Source: Rhizobium sp. Root708 (GTDB lineage Bacteria; Pseudomonadota; Alphaproteobacteria; Rhizobiales; Rhizobiaceae). From it: 64,000 nt of DNA. Position 1 is the first letter of the stretch; the number at the start of each line of letters is the position of its first letter. Positions 1 through 8,653 of the stretch are shown here, in pieces. The notes under the pieces were generated by a model. That model was not told the origin of the DNA and did not search any database. It was given only the letters and a program-made list of their open reading frames with translations. The DNA lies in contig NZ_LMHV01000034.1 of the NCBI RefSeq assembly GCF_001429725.1, positions 187,534-251,533 on the forward strand, in the 5' to 3' direction. Both the position numbers and the translations under genes were made by a program.

Positions 1-360
1 GGAGAGATCAGGGGCGAAATTCTGCGGCGAGAAATAGACTTGCGGCGGCACAACTATGAAGACGCCAAACACGAAGGGTAAAAGAAGCTGTCGCGTGCGG
101 GCGCTACGGATCTCGGCCATGGATCTCTTCTTCAGCAGCGATGCCGTCACCACGCCGGAAATGAAGAACAGCAGGCTCATCCGCCACGGATGGGAGCTGA
201 CCGTGATCAGATCGATCAGTTTTCTGCTATCCGATGAGTTGATCCACCACGTCTTCGTCCCGTAGATCAGGCTCGAATGGTAGATGATGAGCGTGCCAAA
301 GCAAAGTACACGCAACGCATCAAGGTCGTGACGTCGTCCCTCTAGTCTGTCGCTCGCCAT
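1..360 (-). CDS. Acyltransferase 3 family membrane protein, N-terminal part (runs off window)
   Basis: Reading the minus strand from an ATG at 360 gives 120 residues that run off the left edge. Residues 12-29 (DLDALRV...IIYHS) carry the AT3 signature: Arg17 and His28 are separated by ten residues (R-X10-H), and this is the catalytic region of OafA/NodX-type O-acyltransferases. A hydrophobic segment with LLFFISG follows, then a basic loop and another hydrophobic helix (LLLPFVFGVFIVV), as in the multi-spanning family (usually 350-400 residues). Such enzymes transfer acetyl or other acyl groups to surface polysaccharides at the inner membrane. The gene lies 91 bp downstream of, and in the same direction as, an SGNH hydrolase gene, which suggests a two-gene polysaccharide-acylation unit. 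The substrate cannot be told. The family call is secure; only the N-terminal third is visible. Confidence 0.85.
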   Translation of the reverse strand, partial: MASDRLEGRRHDLDALRVLCFGTLIIYHSSLIYGTKTWWINSSDSRKLIDLITVSSHPWRMSLLFFISGVVTASLLKKRSMAEIRSARTRQLLLPFVFGVFIVVPPQVYFSPQNFAPDLS

Positions 361-451
361 ATGTCTCGTCCCCAGCCGAGGACATACAACCTGAAGAACA
401 TTTATCATATATTAATGCGATCATAACGTTTAAAGATAAACGCGTAATCGG

Positions 452-1279
452 TCAGGCCTTGGCTCCCTCCGCTAGATAATCTGAGACAACTTTCCTCAGC
501 ATTTGGGCGTCTTGAGCAGACATTCCTTCAGGCCGGAACGTCACGTTCAGCACGTCGTTTCCAGAGAAATAGCTGTAGAACATCAGCGCCGAAAGATAGC
601 TGCCGTAGATCGAGGGGTGATTGCAGTCATAGTAGAGACTGAAGTCTTTCGGCTGGCTTTGGAGAGCCTCCCAAATCATGCCCACATTGACAAGAACGAC
701 GCCGGTCAGAGCGGCGAGACGGGCATGCTGCCGTTGGATGTTGATATGCATGTCGGCATAACCCGATGGCGACAAATCGCCGCCGGATTTTGGCATACCT
801 GCATTCCCGGTGCACTGGTGGGTATAGCGCCAGGTCACAAACATGACGGGCAAGGATCCCTTCGCCTGGACCTCCCTGATCAGGTTCTCCGCATCATCCC
901 ATGCCGGCCCCGATTGCTGTGCACTGTACTGGTCGCTGCTCAGCACTTGCAGCACGACATGATCCCAGCGTTGTGAAAGTAGCGCTTGGGTTTCTTCGCT
1001 CTTGATATGGTCGCCAAGGCTGACACCCGGCTCCGCATCCATCTCAATGCGCAGTTTCTTGGAATAGCCGGCAGAATCGGCGATGGCTCGGACCATATGG
1101 GGCATGTCGTTGTAGAACGTGCGGCTGTTGCCGATGAACAATGCGGTCTGCTCGGGCCGCTTGTCGAAATGGTCCCGGGCCGTTTCAATGCCCTGGCTCA
1201 CGTATCCATTAAATGGCGGGAGAAAAATCAAACAGGCGAGCAGGACTGCCAGCAATACGCTTATTCTTATCCGCTGCAC
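452..1279 (-). CDS. SGNH/GDSL-type hydrolase-like protein, membrane anchored
   Basis: The protein has 275 residues from a GTG start at 1279, with GAGGT a suitable distance upstream. Residues 5-22 form one hydrophobic segment (signal anchor or signal peptide). Residues 49-55 (IGNSRTF) resemble SGNH block I with Ser52 as nucleophile, and residues 218-221 (DCNH, followed by PS..GSYLSA) look like the block V Asp-x-x-His pair. The domain therefore probably faces the periplasm and acts on, or binds, an acylated surface glycan. It sits directly upstream of the AT3 acyltransferase; in many bacteria these two domains are fused in a single protein, so a joint role in adding or trimming O-acyl groups is likely (inference). 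The exact substrate is unknown. A DUF4886-like SGNH subgroup is an alternative label. Confidence 0.75.
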   Translation of the reverse strand: MQRIRISVLLAVLLACLIFLPPFNGYVSQGIETARDHFDKRPEQTALFIGNSRTFYNDMPHMVRAIADSAGYSKKLRIEMDAEPGVSLGDHIKSEETQALLSQRWDHVVLQVLSSDQYSAQQSGPAWDDAENLIREVQAKGSLPVMFVTWRYTHQCTGNAGMPKSGGDLSPSGYADMHINIQRQHARLAALTGVVLVNVGMIWEALQSQPKDFSLYYDCNHPSIYGSYLSALMFYSYFSGNDVLNVTFRPEGMSAQDAQMLRKVVSDYLAEGAKA

Positions 1280-1463
1280 GGCGTGACCTCATGCCATTTC
1301 GCAAGTCACGGTATGATTATCCGTTAAAACGTAAAGGATGGGTTGCACAACCAGCGAGGTAGCGAGGAATGTGCACATGAAGGACGGAACGCTGGGCCAC
1401 AAAGACTGTTGTGGCGCGAAGCCGGACACCGACACGCCACCCTGCCCTTTATGGGCCTCTTCG

Positions 1464-3296
1464 CTATCGCGCCGGCGCTCCGTCAAGGACGCGCAGCTGG
1501 ATGCGCCTTGATCCCTGATAGTGCTCCGCTCCCAATGAACCAGCGACGTGCACGTTGCCGCCGCGCGAGTTCAGCAGCAGGTTGCCGAGCTGTGTATCGG
1601 CTGCCCGGAAGGCAATGCCGTCCAACCGGGCGCCGTCCATTGCCTCCAGGGTGATCTTCACGTGCTTCTCGCCGACGACGCGGGAGTCGCGCAGCCGGTG
1701 GGCCGGAACGGCAAAGATCGGTTGCGAATGGCCGGAGCCGTAAGGGCCGGCGGTTTCCAGCCGGTCGATGAGCTCGATGTTGGCGCCGCTTGCGGCGATT
1801 GCGCCGTCGACCTTGAGCGTTTCGTTTGCCACCAAGGTCGCAACCGTCTTTTCGGCGCGCTCCGAAAAGTAGCCGCGCAAGCGCCCGAGCTTTTCACGTT
1901 CCACGGTGAGGCCAGCCGCCATCGCGTGCCCGCCGCCCTTCACGAGAAGGCCCTCATCTACTGCAGCCCGCACCATCTTGCCCATATCGAAGCCATTGAT
2001 GGAGCGGCCGGAACCGGTGCCCTTGCCGGAGGGATCGAAGGCGATCGCGAAGGCGGGACGCTTGAATTTCTCTTTCAGCCGGGCCGCGATCAGACCGACG
2101 ATGCCGGGGTGCCATTTTTCATGCGCGGTCACAATGACGGACGCGCCCTCGCCGTCTCCGTATTCGGCAAGGGCCTCTGCCTCGGCTTCCTGAAGCATTG
2201 CCGCCTCCATGACTTGACGGTCACGGTTCAGCTCATCGAGCCGCAGGGCGATGACCTCGGCTTCGCCGGCATCCTCGAGCGTCAACAGCCGGCTGCCGAG
2301 TGCGGCGTCGCCGATCCGTCCGCCCGCATTGATTCGCGGGCCGATCAGGAAGCCGAAATGATAGGGCGTTACCGGGCCGGCAAGTCCGGCCTTCTTGAAC
2401 AAGGCAGACAGGCCCGCGTTGCCCTGATGGCGTGCGGCAATGAGGCCCTTTACCACGTAGGCCCGGTTCAATCCCTTGAGGGGCACGACGTCGCAGACCG
2501 TCGCAAGGGCGACGATATCGAGCCACTGCAGCAGGTCCATGGTGCGAACCCGTGGATCTCCGGTCTCGCGCAGCAGGCGCAAGGTCGCCACCAGAACAAG
2601 AAAGACGACGCCGGCAGCGCAGAGATGTCCCTGACCGGAGAGATCGTCCTCCCGGTTGGGATTGACCAACGCATGGCAGGGCGGCAGGTCATGTGTCACC
2701 TGGTGGTGATCAATCACGACAACGTCGATGTTGCGCCTTGCCGCAGCGGCCAGCGCGTCGTGGCTTGTCGAACCGCAATCGACAGTCACGATCAGACGTG
2801 CGCCGTTGTCGATCAGCTGGTCGATCGCCGCGGGATTGGGGCCGTAGCCTTCGAAAATCCGGTCGGGGATGTAGATCTCGGCCTTCACGCCGAAATGGGT
2901 GAGGAAGCGATACAACAGGGCTGATGAGGATGCGCCATCGACATCGTAGTCGCCGAAGATCGCCACCTGCTGACGGCCGCGAATGGCGTCAACAAGGCGT
3001 AGCGCTGCTTTCTCGCAGTCCGTCAGTGTATAGGGATCCGGCATCAAGGATCGCAGCGTCGGGTCCAGAAAGCCGATCGCCTCGTCAACGCCGACGCCGC
3101 GACCGGCAAGAACACGCGCGATCAGATCCGGCAGCCCATGCGTCTGCGACATCGCAAGCGCTCGGTTCTGGCCAGCTTGATCGAGGCGCGATACCCAGCG
3201 ATTGCTGAGAACCGACTTCTCCACACCAAGGAAGGCGCGTTGTACCGGATCGGCGGCTATCTCCACCTGTTCCCTCTCTGCAGTGCCATCTGTCAC
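1464..3296 (-). CDS. recJ: Single-stranded-DNA-specific exonuclease RecJ
   Basis: RecJ degrades single-stranded DNA 5' to 3' in recombinational and mismatch repair. The DHH motifs are clear: FGDYDVDG at about residues 114-121 and VVIDHHQ at about 194-199, with the glycine-rich DHHA1 motif GGGHAMAAG in the second half and an OB-like C-terminal domain. The length is about 610 residues from the GTG at 3296 (GTG also at 3299). The open frame extends further upstream to 3506, but that part overlaps hom and is low-complexity, so it is not taken as coding. The start is therefore uncertain by a few codons. It lies 100 bp downstream of hom on the same strand, with a 9-bp stem-loop between. No terminator was recognised after its stop. 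Confidence 0.93.
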   Translation of the reverse strand: MTDGTAEREQVEIAADPVQRAFLGVEKSVLSNRWVSRLDQAGQNRALAMSQTHGLPDLIARVLAGRGVGVDEAIGFLDPTLRSLMPDPYTLTDCEKAALRLVDAIRGRQQVAIFGDYDVDGASSSALLYRFLTHFGVKAEIYIPDRIFEGYGPNPAAIDQLIDNGARLIVTVDCGSTSHDALAAAARRNIDVVVIDHHQVTHDLPPCHALVNPNREDDLSGQGHLCAAGVVFLVLVATLRLLRETGDPRVRTMDLLQWLDIVALATVCDVVPLKGLNRAYVVKGLIAARHQGNAGLSALFKKAGLAGPVTPYHFGFLIGPRINAGGRIGDAALGSRLLTLEDAGEAEVIALRLDELNRDRQVMEAAMLQEAEAEALAEYGDGEGASVIVTAHEKWHPGIVGLIAARLKEKFKRPAFAIAFDPSGKGTGSGRSINGFDMGKMVRAAVDEGLLVKGGGHAMAAGLTVEREKLGRLRGYFSERAEKTVATLVANETLKVDGAIAASGANIELIDRLETAGPYGSGHSQPIFAVPAHRLRDSRVVGEKHVKITLEAMDGARLDGIAFRAADTQLGNLLLNSRGGNVHVAGSLGAEHYQGSRRIQLRVLDGAPAR

Positions 3297-3359
3297 CACC
3301 CCGTGACCGGAGTGGAACTCACATCTATGCGGCTTCCTGCAGGATGACAACGCTTGCGC

Positions 3360-3387
3360 GCAGCTTCTCCCCAGAGGAAGAAGCTGC
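3360..3387 (-). terminator. Stem-loop between hom and recJ
   Basis: A perfect 9-bp inverted repeat (gcagcttct / agaagctgc) with a 10-nt loop lies just after the hom stop codon. No T-run follows on the minus strand, so it may be an attenuating or stabilising hairpin rather than an intrinsic terminator. It marks the junction where some rhizobial relatives carry another gene. Confidence 0.45.
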
Positions 3388-3396
3388 GGCTCTTCG

Positions 3397-4719
3397 TCAG
3401 CTTTCCTTCGGACGCTCGATGCGAATGACCTGCGGTTCGCCGACGTGGAAGCCTTCTTCCTTGATGGCGTTGACGGCTTTGCGCACCGAGTCCTCGGTCG
3501 TCGCATGCGTGACCATGATGATGGTCTGATGATGCGACGGCGCCAGGTGCTGCTTGGATCGCTGGACTATGGATTCCAGCGAGATCTGGTTCTCCGCCAT
3601 ATGGGTCGCGACGCTCGCGAACACGCCGGTGCGATCGAGCACGGTCAGGCGGATGAAATAGCCGCCCTCGTGGCTCTGCATCTGGGCCTTGCGATAAGGC
3701 TCGAGCAATTTCGCCGGATGGCCAAGCACGGGAACCTGCTGGGCGCCGGGACGGCTCTTGGCGATATCGGCAATGTCTCCGAGCACGGAAGAGGCCGTTG
3801 CATTGCCACCGGCACCGGGGCCGACCATCAGCAGTTCGCCGAGAACGTCGGACTCGATCGCCACGGCATTCGTGACGCCATCGACCTGAGCGATGACGGA
3901 ATCGACAGGCACCATCGTCGGATGGACGCGCTGCTCGATGCCGGTGTCCGTCCGCTGCGCGACGCCGAGGAGCTTGATGCGATAACCAAGATCGGCGGCG
4001 GCGTGAATGTCCTCGATGGAGATGTTCGTGATGCCTTCGAGATAGATATCGTCGGCCGCGATCTGATTTCCGAACGCCAGCGTCGTCAGAATAGACAGCT
4101 TGTGAGCGGTATCGTTGCCCTCGATATCGAAGGCCGGATCAGCTTCGGCGTAGCCAAGCCGCTGGGCTTCCTTCAGGCAATCCTCGAACGACAGGCCTTC
4201 CTTCTCCATCTTCGTCAAGATGTAGTTGCAGGTGCCGTTCATGATCCCGTAAACGCGCGAAATCGTATTGCCGGTCAAAGATTCGCGCAGCGCCTTGATC
4301 ACGGGAATACCACCCGCGACCGCCGCCTCGAAATTCAGGAGCGCGCCCTTTTCCTCGGCGATCGTCGCCAGTTCGACGCCGTGATAGGCAAGCAGCGCCT
4401 TGTTCGCAGTCACCACATGGAGACCCCGCTCAAGAGCGGTGCGAACCGAGACGTTGGCCGAACCTTCAGCGCCGCCCATCAACTCGACGAAAACGTCGAT
4501 GTCGCCCTTTGCAGCCAGATCTTCCGGCCGATCGAACCACTCGATGCCGCCGACTTCGATGCCGCGATCCTTCGTCTTGTCGCGCGCCGAAACGCCTGTA
4601 ATGACGATCGGCCGGCCGCACGTAGCGGCAAGCTCGTTGCTGCGCTGCTGAATGATGCGGACGAGCGAAGCACCAACGGTACCCAAGCCCGCAATGCCGA
4701 TTTTGAGGGCATCTGCCAT
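3397..4719 (-). CDS. hom: Homoserine dehydrogenase with C-terminal ACT domain
   Basis: It reduces aspartate semialdehyde to homoserine with NAD(P)H, the branch point to threonine and methionine. The 440 residues begin with a Rossmann motif (GLGTVG, residues 10-15), followed by the conserved NKALLA segment and the family signature around ADPAFDIEGNDTAHKL, which binds substrate. The last ~85 residues (FIRLTVLDRTGVFASVA...) form an ACT domain, the usual site of threonine feedback inhibition. The upstream aminotransferase gene ends 63 bp before this start and runs in the same direction, so the two are probably co-transcribed in aspartate-family amino acid metabolism. No riboswitch was recognised in the short leader. 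Confidence 0.95.
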   Translation of the reverse strand: MADALKIGIAGLGTVGASLVRIIQQRSNELAATCGRPIVITGVSARDKTKDRGIEVGGIEWFDRPEDLAAKGDIDVFVELMGGAEGSANVSVRTALERGLHVVTANKALLAYHGVELATIAEEKGALLNFEAAVAGGIPVIKALRESLTGNTISRVYGIMNGTCNYILTKMEKEGLSFEDCLKEAQRLGYAEADPAFDIEGNDTAHKLSILTTLAFGNQIAADDIYLEGITNISIEDIHAAADLGYRIKLLGVAQRTDTGIEQRVHPTMVPVDSVIAQVDGVTNAVAIESDVLGELLMVGPGAGGNATASSVLGDIADIAKSRPGAQQVPVLGHPAKLLEPYRKAQMQSHEGGYFIRLTVLDRTGVFASVATHMAENQISLESIVQRSKQHLAPSHHQTIIMVTHATTEDSVRKAVNAIKEEGFHVGEPQVIRIERPKES

Positions 4720-4782
4720 GGATCGATCCTGAAATGTGTCATGAATGGCGGTCGCCCAACACGACCGCCGTGGAAGATTAAA

Positions 4783-6000
4783 TCAACGGTGAGCGTTCAA
4801 CGAGATGACATTGTGCATCGTCTCGTCGGCCGTCGACAGGAATTTCTTGATGCTGCGCGCAGCCTGGCGGATGCGGTGCTCGTTTTCAACGAGTGCCAGA
4901 CGGACGTAGTCATCGCCCATTTCGCCGAAGCCGACGCCGGGAGCCACGGCCACATCGGCCTTTTCGACAAGCAGCTTGGAGAATTCCAGAGAGCCCAGAT
5001 GGCGGAACTTCTCGGGGATCTTGGCCCAGGCAAACATCGTCGCCGCAGGCGGCGGCACCTCGAAGCCGGCCTTGCCGAAGCTTTCGACCATGACGTCGCG
5101 GCGGCGCTTGTAGACGTTGCGGACTTCCGCGATGTCGGAGCCGTCGCCGTTCAAGGCATGGGTGGCCGCGACCTGGATCGGCGTGAAGGCGCCGTAGTCG
5201 AGGTAGGACTTCACGCGCGTCAGCGCCGCAATCAGGCGTTCGTTGCCGACCGCAAAGCCCATACGCCAGCCGGGCATGGAGAAGGTCTTCGACATCGAGG
5301 TGAATTCCACCGTCACGTCGATGGCGCCTGGAACCTGAAGAACGGAGGGCGGCGGTTCGCCGTTGAAGTAGATCTCCGAATAGGCAAGGTCAGACAGCAC
5401 GATGATGTCGTGTTTCTTCGCGAAGGCGATGACATCCTTGTAGAAGTCCAGCGTCGCAACGAAAGCCGTGGGGTTCGACGGATAGTTCAGGATCAGCGCC
5501 AGCGGCTTCGGGATCGAGTGGCGCACGGCGCGCTCAAGCGGGGCGAAGAAATTCTCATCCGGCTCGACCGGAATCGAACGGATAACGCCACCTGCCATCA
5601 GGAAGCCGAAGGCATGGATCGGATAAGTCGGGTTCGGGCAAAGGATGACGTCGCCTGGCGCGGTAATCGCCTGCGCCATGTTGGCAAAGCCTTCCTTCGA
5701 ACCGAGGGTCGCAACGACCTGGGTGTCCGGGTTCAGCTTCACGCCGAAGCGGCGGGCGTAATAGGCAGCCTGGGCACGGCGCAGGCCGGGAATGCCCTTT
5801 GAGGACGAATAACGGTGCGTGCGTGGGTCCTGAACAACCTCGCAGAGCTTATCGACGATCGCCTTGGGGGTCGGAAGGTCCGGGTTTCCCATGCCGAGAT
5901 CGATGATATCGGCCCCGCCCGCTCGCGCGCTTGCTTTCAAACGGTTGACCTGTTCGAAAACGTAAGGCGGCAAACGCCGGACTTTGTGAAACTCTTCCAT
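4783..6000 (-). CDS. PLP-dependent class I/II aminotransferase, AlaC/DapL-like
   Basis: The fold-type I aminotransferase has 405 residues, with the PLP lysine at about K238 in SMSKTFSMPGWR, the NYPSNPT loop at about 172-178 and the SDLAYSEI strand. Homologues are annotated as alanine/glutamate-pyruvate transaminase AlaC or, less securely, as LL-diaminopimelate aminotransferase; sequence alone does not decide. The ATG at 6000 is preferred because GGGGAAAGAA lies just upstream; the in-frame GTG at 6012 would absorb that Shine-Dalgarno. It is placed just upstream of hom, on the same strand, which fits amino-acid biosynthesis. About 220 bp separates it from the lipoprotein gene upstream. Confidence 0.88.
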   Translation of the reverse strand: MEEFHKVRRLPPYVFEQVNRLKASARAGGADIIDLGMGNPDLPTPKAIVDKLCEVVQDPRTHRYSSSKGIPGLRRAQAAYYARRFGVKLNPDTQVVATLGSKEGFANMAQAITAPGDVILCPNPTYPIHAFGFLMAGGVIRSIPVEPDENFFAPLERAVRHSIPKPLALILNYPSNPTAFVATLDFYKDVIAFAKKHDIIVLSDLAYSEIYFNGEPPPSVLQVPGAIDVTVEFTSMSKTFSMPGWRMGFAVGNERLIAALTRVKSYLDYGAFTPIQVAATHALNGDGSDIAEVRNVYKRRRDVMVESFGKAGFEVPPPAATMFAWAKIPEKFRHLGSLEFSKLLVEKADVAVAPGVGFGEMGDDYVRLALVENEHRIRQAARSIKKFLSTADETMHNVISLNAHR

Positions 6001-6223
6001 TTCTTTCCCCACGGAAATGCGGCCACCGCGACCGCGCTCGAAGTTCGTCCCAATTACCGGCTGCTCGCGATAAGAACTTCAGAATCGCCAGCGCCGTATT
6101 CATCAGACTTGCGTTGCGCGGCATTTCTTTGACAGAAACCGCGCAGGCCGCGCATTATCAGGAAAAATTCATTTTTCGCTACCAATGGCAGGCTTTGCTT
6201 CCAAATTGCTGCGAAGGCAAGGC

Positions 6224-6640
6224 CTATTTCGTGATTTCGGAGAGCGTTTCGGGGCCATGCTCGGCCGCGAGCTTGCGATATTCTTCGACGCGGCGTTGAT
6301 ACTCCGCTTCGGAAATCGTGCCGGCCTTGCGCTGTGCGCCAAGCGCCGAGAGCTTGTGCTGAAGATCAGCGGCCTGCTCGTCGCTCATCTGGACGTTCGC
6401 GGCCGTCAGCGGCGCGCCAAAGGACGGATATCCATCCCGATAATGCGCAAGACCGCCTTCTGCCGGCACGCCACCCTTGGTGGGCTCCATGACAACGGCG
6501 GTCGGCGCCGCTCGTCTGGCGGCGATCTCGGCCTTTTCCTCAGGCGTTCGCATGCAGGCCGCAAGCGTCACGGCCGCAGTGGCGCCGATGAGCGCGGTGC
6601 GGATAACGTTTGCGAAAATGCGAATGCCTTTGTTCGTCAT
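6224..6640 (-). CDS. Small lipoprotein with C-terminal SHOCT-like helix
   Basis: The product has 138 residues. It starts with a basic tip and hydrophobic stretch ending LAACMRT, a lipobox that would place a lipidated Cys at about residue 28. The C-terminal 45 residues (LSALGAQRKAGTISEAEYQRR...) resemble the SHOCT motif, a short helix found at protein ends with a G-x-I-S-x-x-E-Y core. The middle part is Ala/Pro rich without a recognisable fold. The ATG at 6640 is chosen because it begins the signal peptide; the longer open frame upstream is not signal-like. It is probably an envelope lipoprotein of unknown function. It is divergent from phaC (152 bp between the two starts). Confidence 0.75.
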   Translation of the reverse strand: MTNKGIRIFANVIRTALIGATAAVTLAACMRTPEEKAEIAARRAAPTAVVMEPTKGGVPAEGGLAHYRDGYPSFGAPLTAANVQMSDEQAADLQHKLSALGAQRKAGTISEAEYQRRVEEYRKLAAEHGPETLSEITK

Positions 6641-6792
6641 GCCTGATGTTCCAGATCCTGAGCTGTCTCGACTGTTAGATTCGTCGCAGCGACAAAGCAA
6701 TAGCACGAGCGCGCGTCAGCGGAACTTGTTTTATCGATCTTTCCAGATGTACAACTCGATTTGCAGGAACATGCTGCCGCCGGAGGAAACGA

Positions 6793-8631
6793 GTGACCGA
6801 CAGCAAGCAGGAAAACGGCGACAAGACGAAAAGCCCGGGCTTCGATGCGAAGGATCTGGATCCATACCTGATGAAAGATCCCGAGGCGATGGCGCTCAAT
6901 TTCGCCCGCGCCATCGAGAATCTCGGCAAAGCCGCGACAGCCTGGCTTGCCCCGCGCGAACGCGGTGCGATGGCGGAAAACGCAGCGGAACCAATGACCG
7001 ACATGGTCAAGACGCTGTCAAAGGTCACCGAATACTGGATGTCGGACCCTCGCCGCACCTTCGAGGCGCAGACGCAGCTGATGAGCAGCTACTTCGGGAT
7101 CTGGATGCGTTCGATGCAGCGCATGCAGGGCGAGACGCCAGCGGAAGAGCCGGACCGCAAGGACAAGCGCTTCGCCGACGAGGACTGGCAAAAGAACCCC
7201 TTCTTCGAATTTTTGAAGCAGGTTTACCTGATCACCGCAGACTGGGCCGAAAAGATCGTTGCCGAGACAGATGGTCTCGACGAGCACACGAAGCACAAGG
7301 CCGGCTTCTATGTGAAACAGATAACGGCTGCCCTCTCCCCAACCAATTTCGTCGCCACCAATCCCCAGCTCTATCGGGAGACGATTGCGAGCAGTGGCGA
7401 AAACCTGGTGCGCGGCATGAAGATGCTGGCCGAGGATATTGCCGCCGGTCATGGCGACCTGAAGCTTCGCCAGACCGACATCAGCAAATTCGCCGTCGGT
7501 CGCGACATGGCGCTGACCGCAGGCAAGGTGATCGCGCAGAACGAGATCTGCCAGATCATTCAGTACGAGCCGACGACGGAGACGGTGTTGAAGCGCCCTC
7601 TCCTCATCTGCCCGCCGTGGATCAACAAATTCTATATCCTCGACCTCAACCCGCAAAAGTCGTTCATCAAATGGTGCGTCGATCAAGGGCAAACCGTGTT
7701 CGTCATCTCCTGGGTCAATCCGGATGCGCGCCATGCCGGCAAGGATTGGGCCTCCTACGCGCGTGAAGGCATCGATTTTGCCCTCGACACGATCGAGAAG
7801 GCGACGGGAGAGAAGGAAGCGAACGCGATCGGCTACTGCGTCGGCGGCACGCTGCTTTCGGCGACGCTGGCACTGCATGCCAAGGAGAAGAACAAGCGGA
7901 TCAAGACCGCCACCCTGTTCACTACGCAGGTCGACTTCACCCATGCTGGCGATCTCAAGGTCTTTGTCGACGAAGAGCAGCTAGGCCGCCTCGAGGCGCA
8001 TATGCATGAGGTCGGTTATCTCGACGGCTCGAAGATGGCGACCGCCTTCAACATGCTGCGCGCCTCGGAACTGATCTGGCCCTATTTCGTCAACAACTAT
8101 CTGAAGGGCCAGGAGCCATTGCCCTTCGATCTGCTGTTCTGGAACGCGGATTCCACGCGCATGGCAGCGGCGAACCACGCCTTCTATCTGCGCAATTGCT
8201 ATCTGCGCAACGCGCTCACGACGAACGAGATGGTCTTGGACGGGCAGAAGCTGTCGCTGAAGGACGTCAAGATCCCGATCTACAATCTCGCGACGCGCGA
8301 AGACCACATCGCGCCGGCAAAGTCGGTATTCCTTGGCAGCCACTTCTTCGGCGGCAAGGTCGATTTCGTGCTCGCCGGCTCCGGTCATATCGCAGGCGTG
8401 GTCAATCCGCCCGACAAGAAAAAGTACCAATATTGGGTCGGCGGTGCAGCCAAGGGCGACTACGACAGCTGGCTGACCGAAGCCACGGAAAACGCCGGCT
8501 CATGGTGGCCGCACTGGCAAGCCTGGATCGAGGCGAACAACGACGCGCGCGTGCCCGCCCGGAAACCGGGCGGTGCAGCGCTCAACGCCCTCGAAGAGGC
8601 GCCGGGAAGCTATGTGCTGGAGCGAGCCTGA
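6793..8631 (+). CDS. phaC: Class I poly(3-hydroxyalkanoate) synthase
   Basis: It polymerises (R)-3-hydroxyacyl-CoA, chiefly 3-hydroxybutyryl-CoA, into storage polyester on carbonosome granules. The 612 residues start at a GTG preceded by GGAGGAAAC. The lipase-like box GYCVGG contains the nucleophile Cys349; the partner Asp504 lies in TREDHIAP and His532 in SGHIAG, so the catalytic triad is complete. The N-terminal ~200 residues are the class I domain. No phaE/phaR or phaJ gene is adjacent, which fits a PhaC that works alone as a homodimer. It converges with the methyltransferase gene; only 22 bp separates the stops. Confidence 0.96.
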   Translation: MTDSKQENGDKTKSPGFDAKDLDPYLMKDPEAMALNFARAIENLGKAATAWLAPRERGAMAENAAEPMTDMVKTLSKVTEYWMSDPRRTFEAQTQLMSSYFGIWMRSMQRMQGETPAEEPDRKDKRFADEDWQKNPFFEFLKQVYLITADWAEKIVAETDGLDEHTKHKAGFYVKQITAALSPTNFVATNPQLYRETIASSGENLVRGMKMLAEDIAAGHGDLKLRQTDISKFAVGRDMALTAGKVIAQNEICQIIQYEPTTETVLKRPLLICPPWINKFYILDLNPQKSFIKWCVDQGQTVFVISWVNPDARHAGKDWASYAREGIDFALDTIEKATGEKEANAIGYCVGGTLLSATLALHAKEKNKRIKTATLFTTQVDFTHAGDLKVFVDEEQLGRLEAHMHEVGYLDGSKMATAFNMLRASELIWPYFVNNYLKGQEPLPFDLLFWNADSTRMAAANHAFYLRNCYLRNALTTNEMVLDGQKLSLKDVKIPIYNLATREDHIAPAKSVFLGSHFFGGKVDFVLAGSGHIAGVVNPPDKKKYQYWVGGAAKGDYDSWLTEATENAGSWWPHWQAWIEANNDARVPARKPGGAALNALEEAPGSYVLERA

Positions 8632-8653
8632 GAGCATGAACAGCTCTCCGCGA

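Noticed and set aside
1289..1486. A 65-codon minus-strand frame between the SGNH gene and recJ
   Set aside because: It overlaps the recJ 3' end, lacks a ribosome site and gives no recognisable protein.
3445..5802. A 785-codon open frame on the plus strand across hom and the aminotransferase
   Set aside because: It is antisense to two well-supported genes; the translation lacks any family signature and mirrors the high-GC third-position pattern of the real genes.
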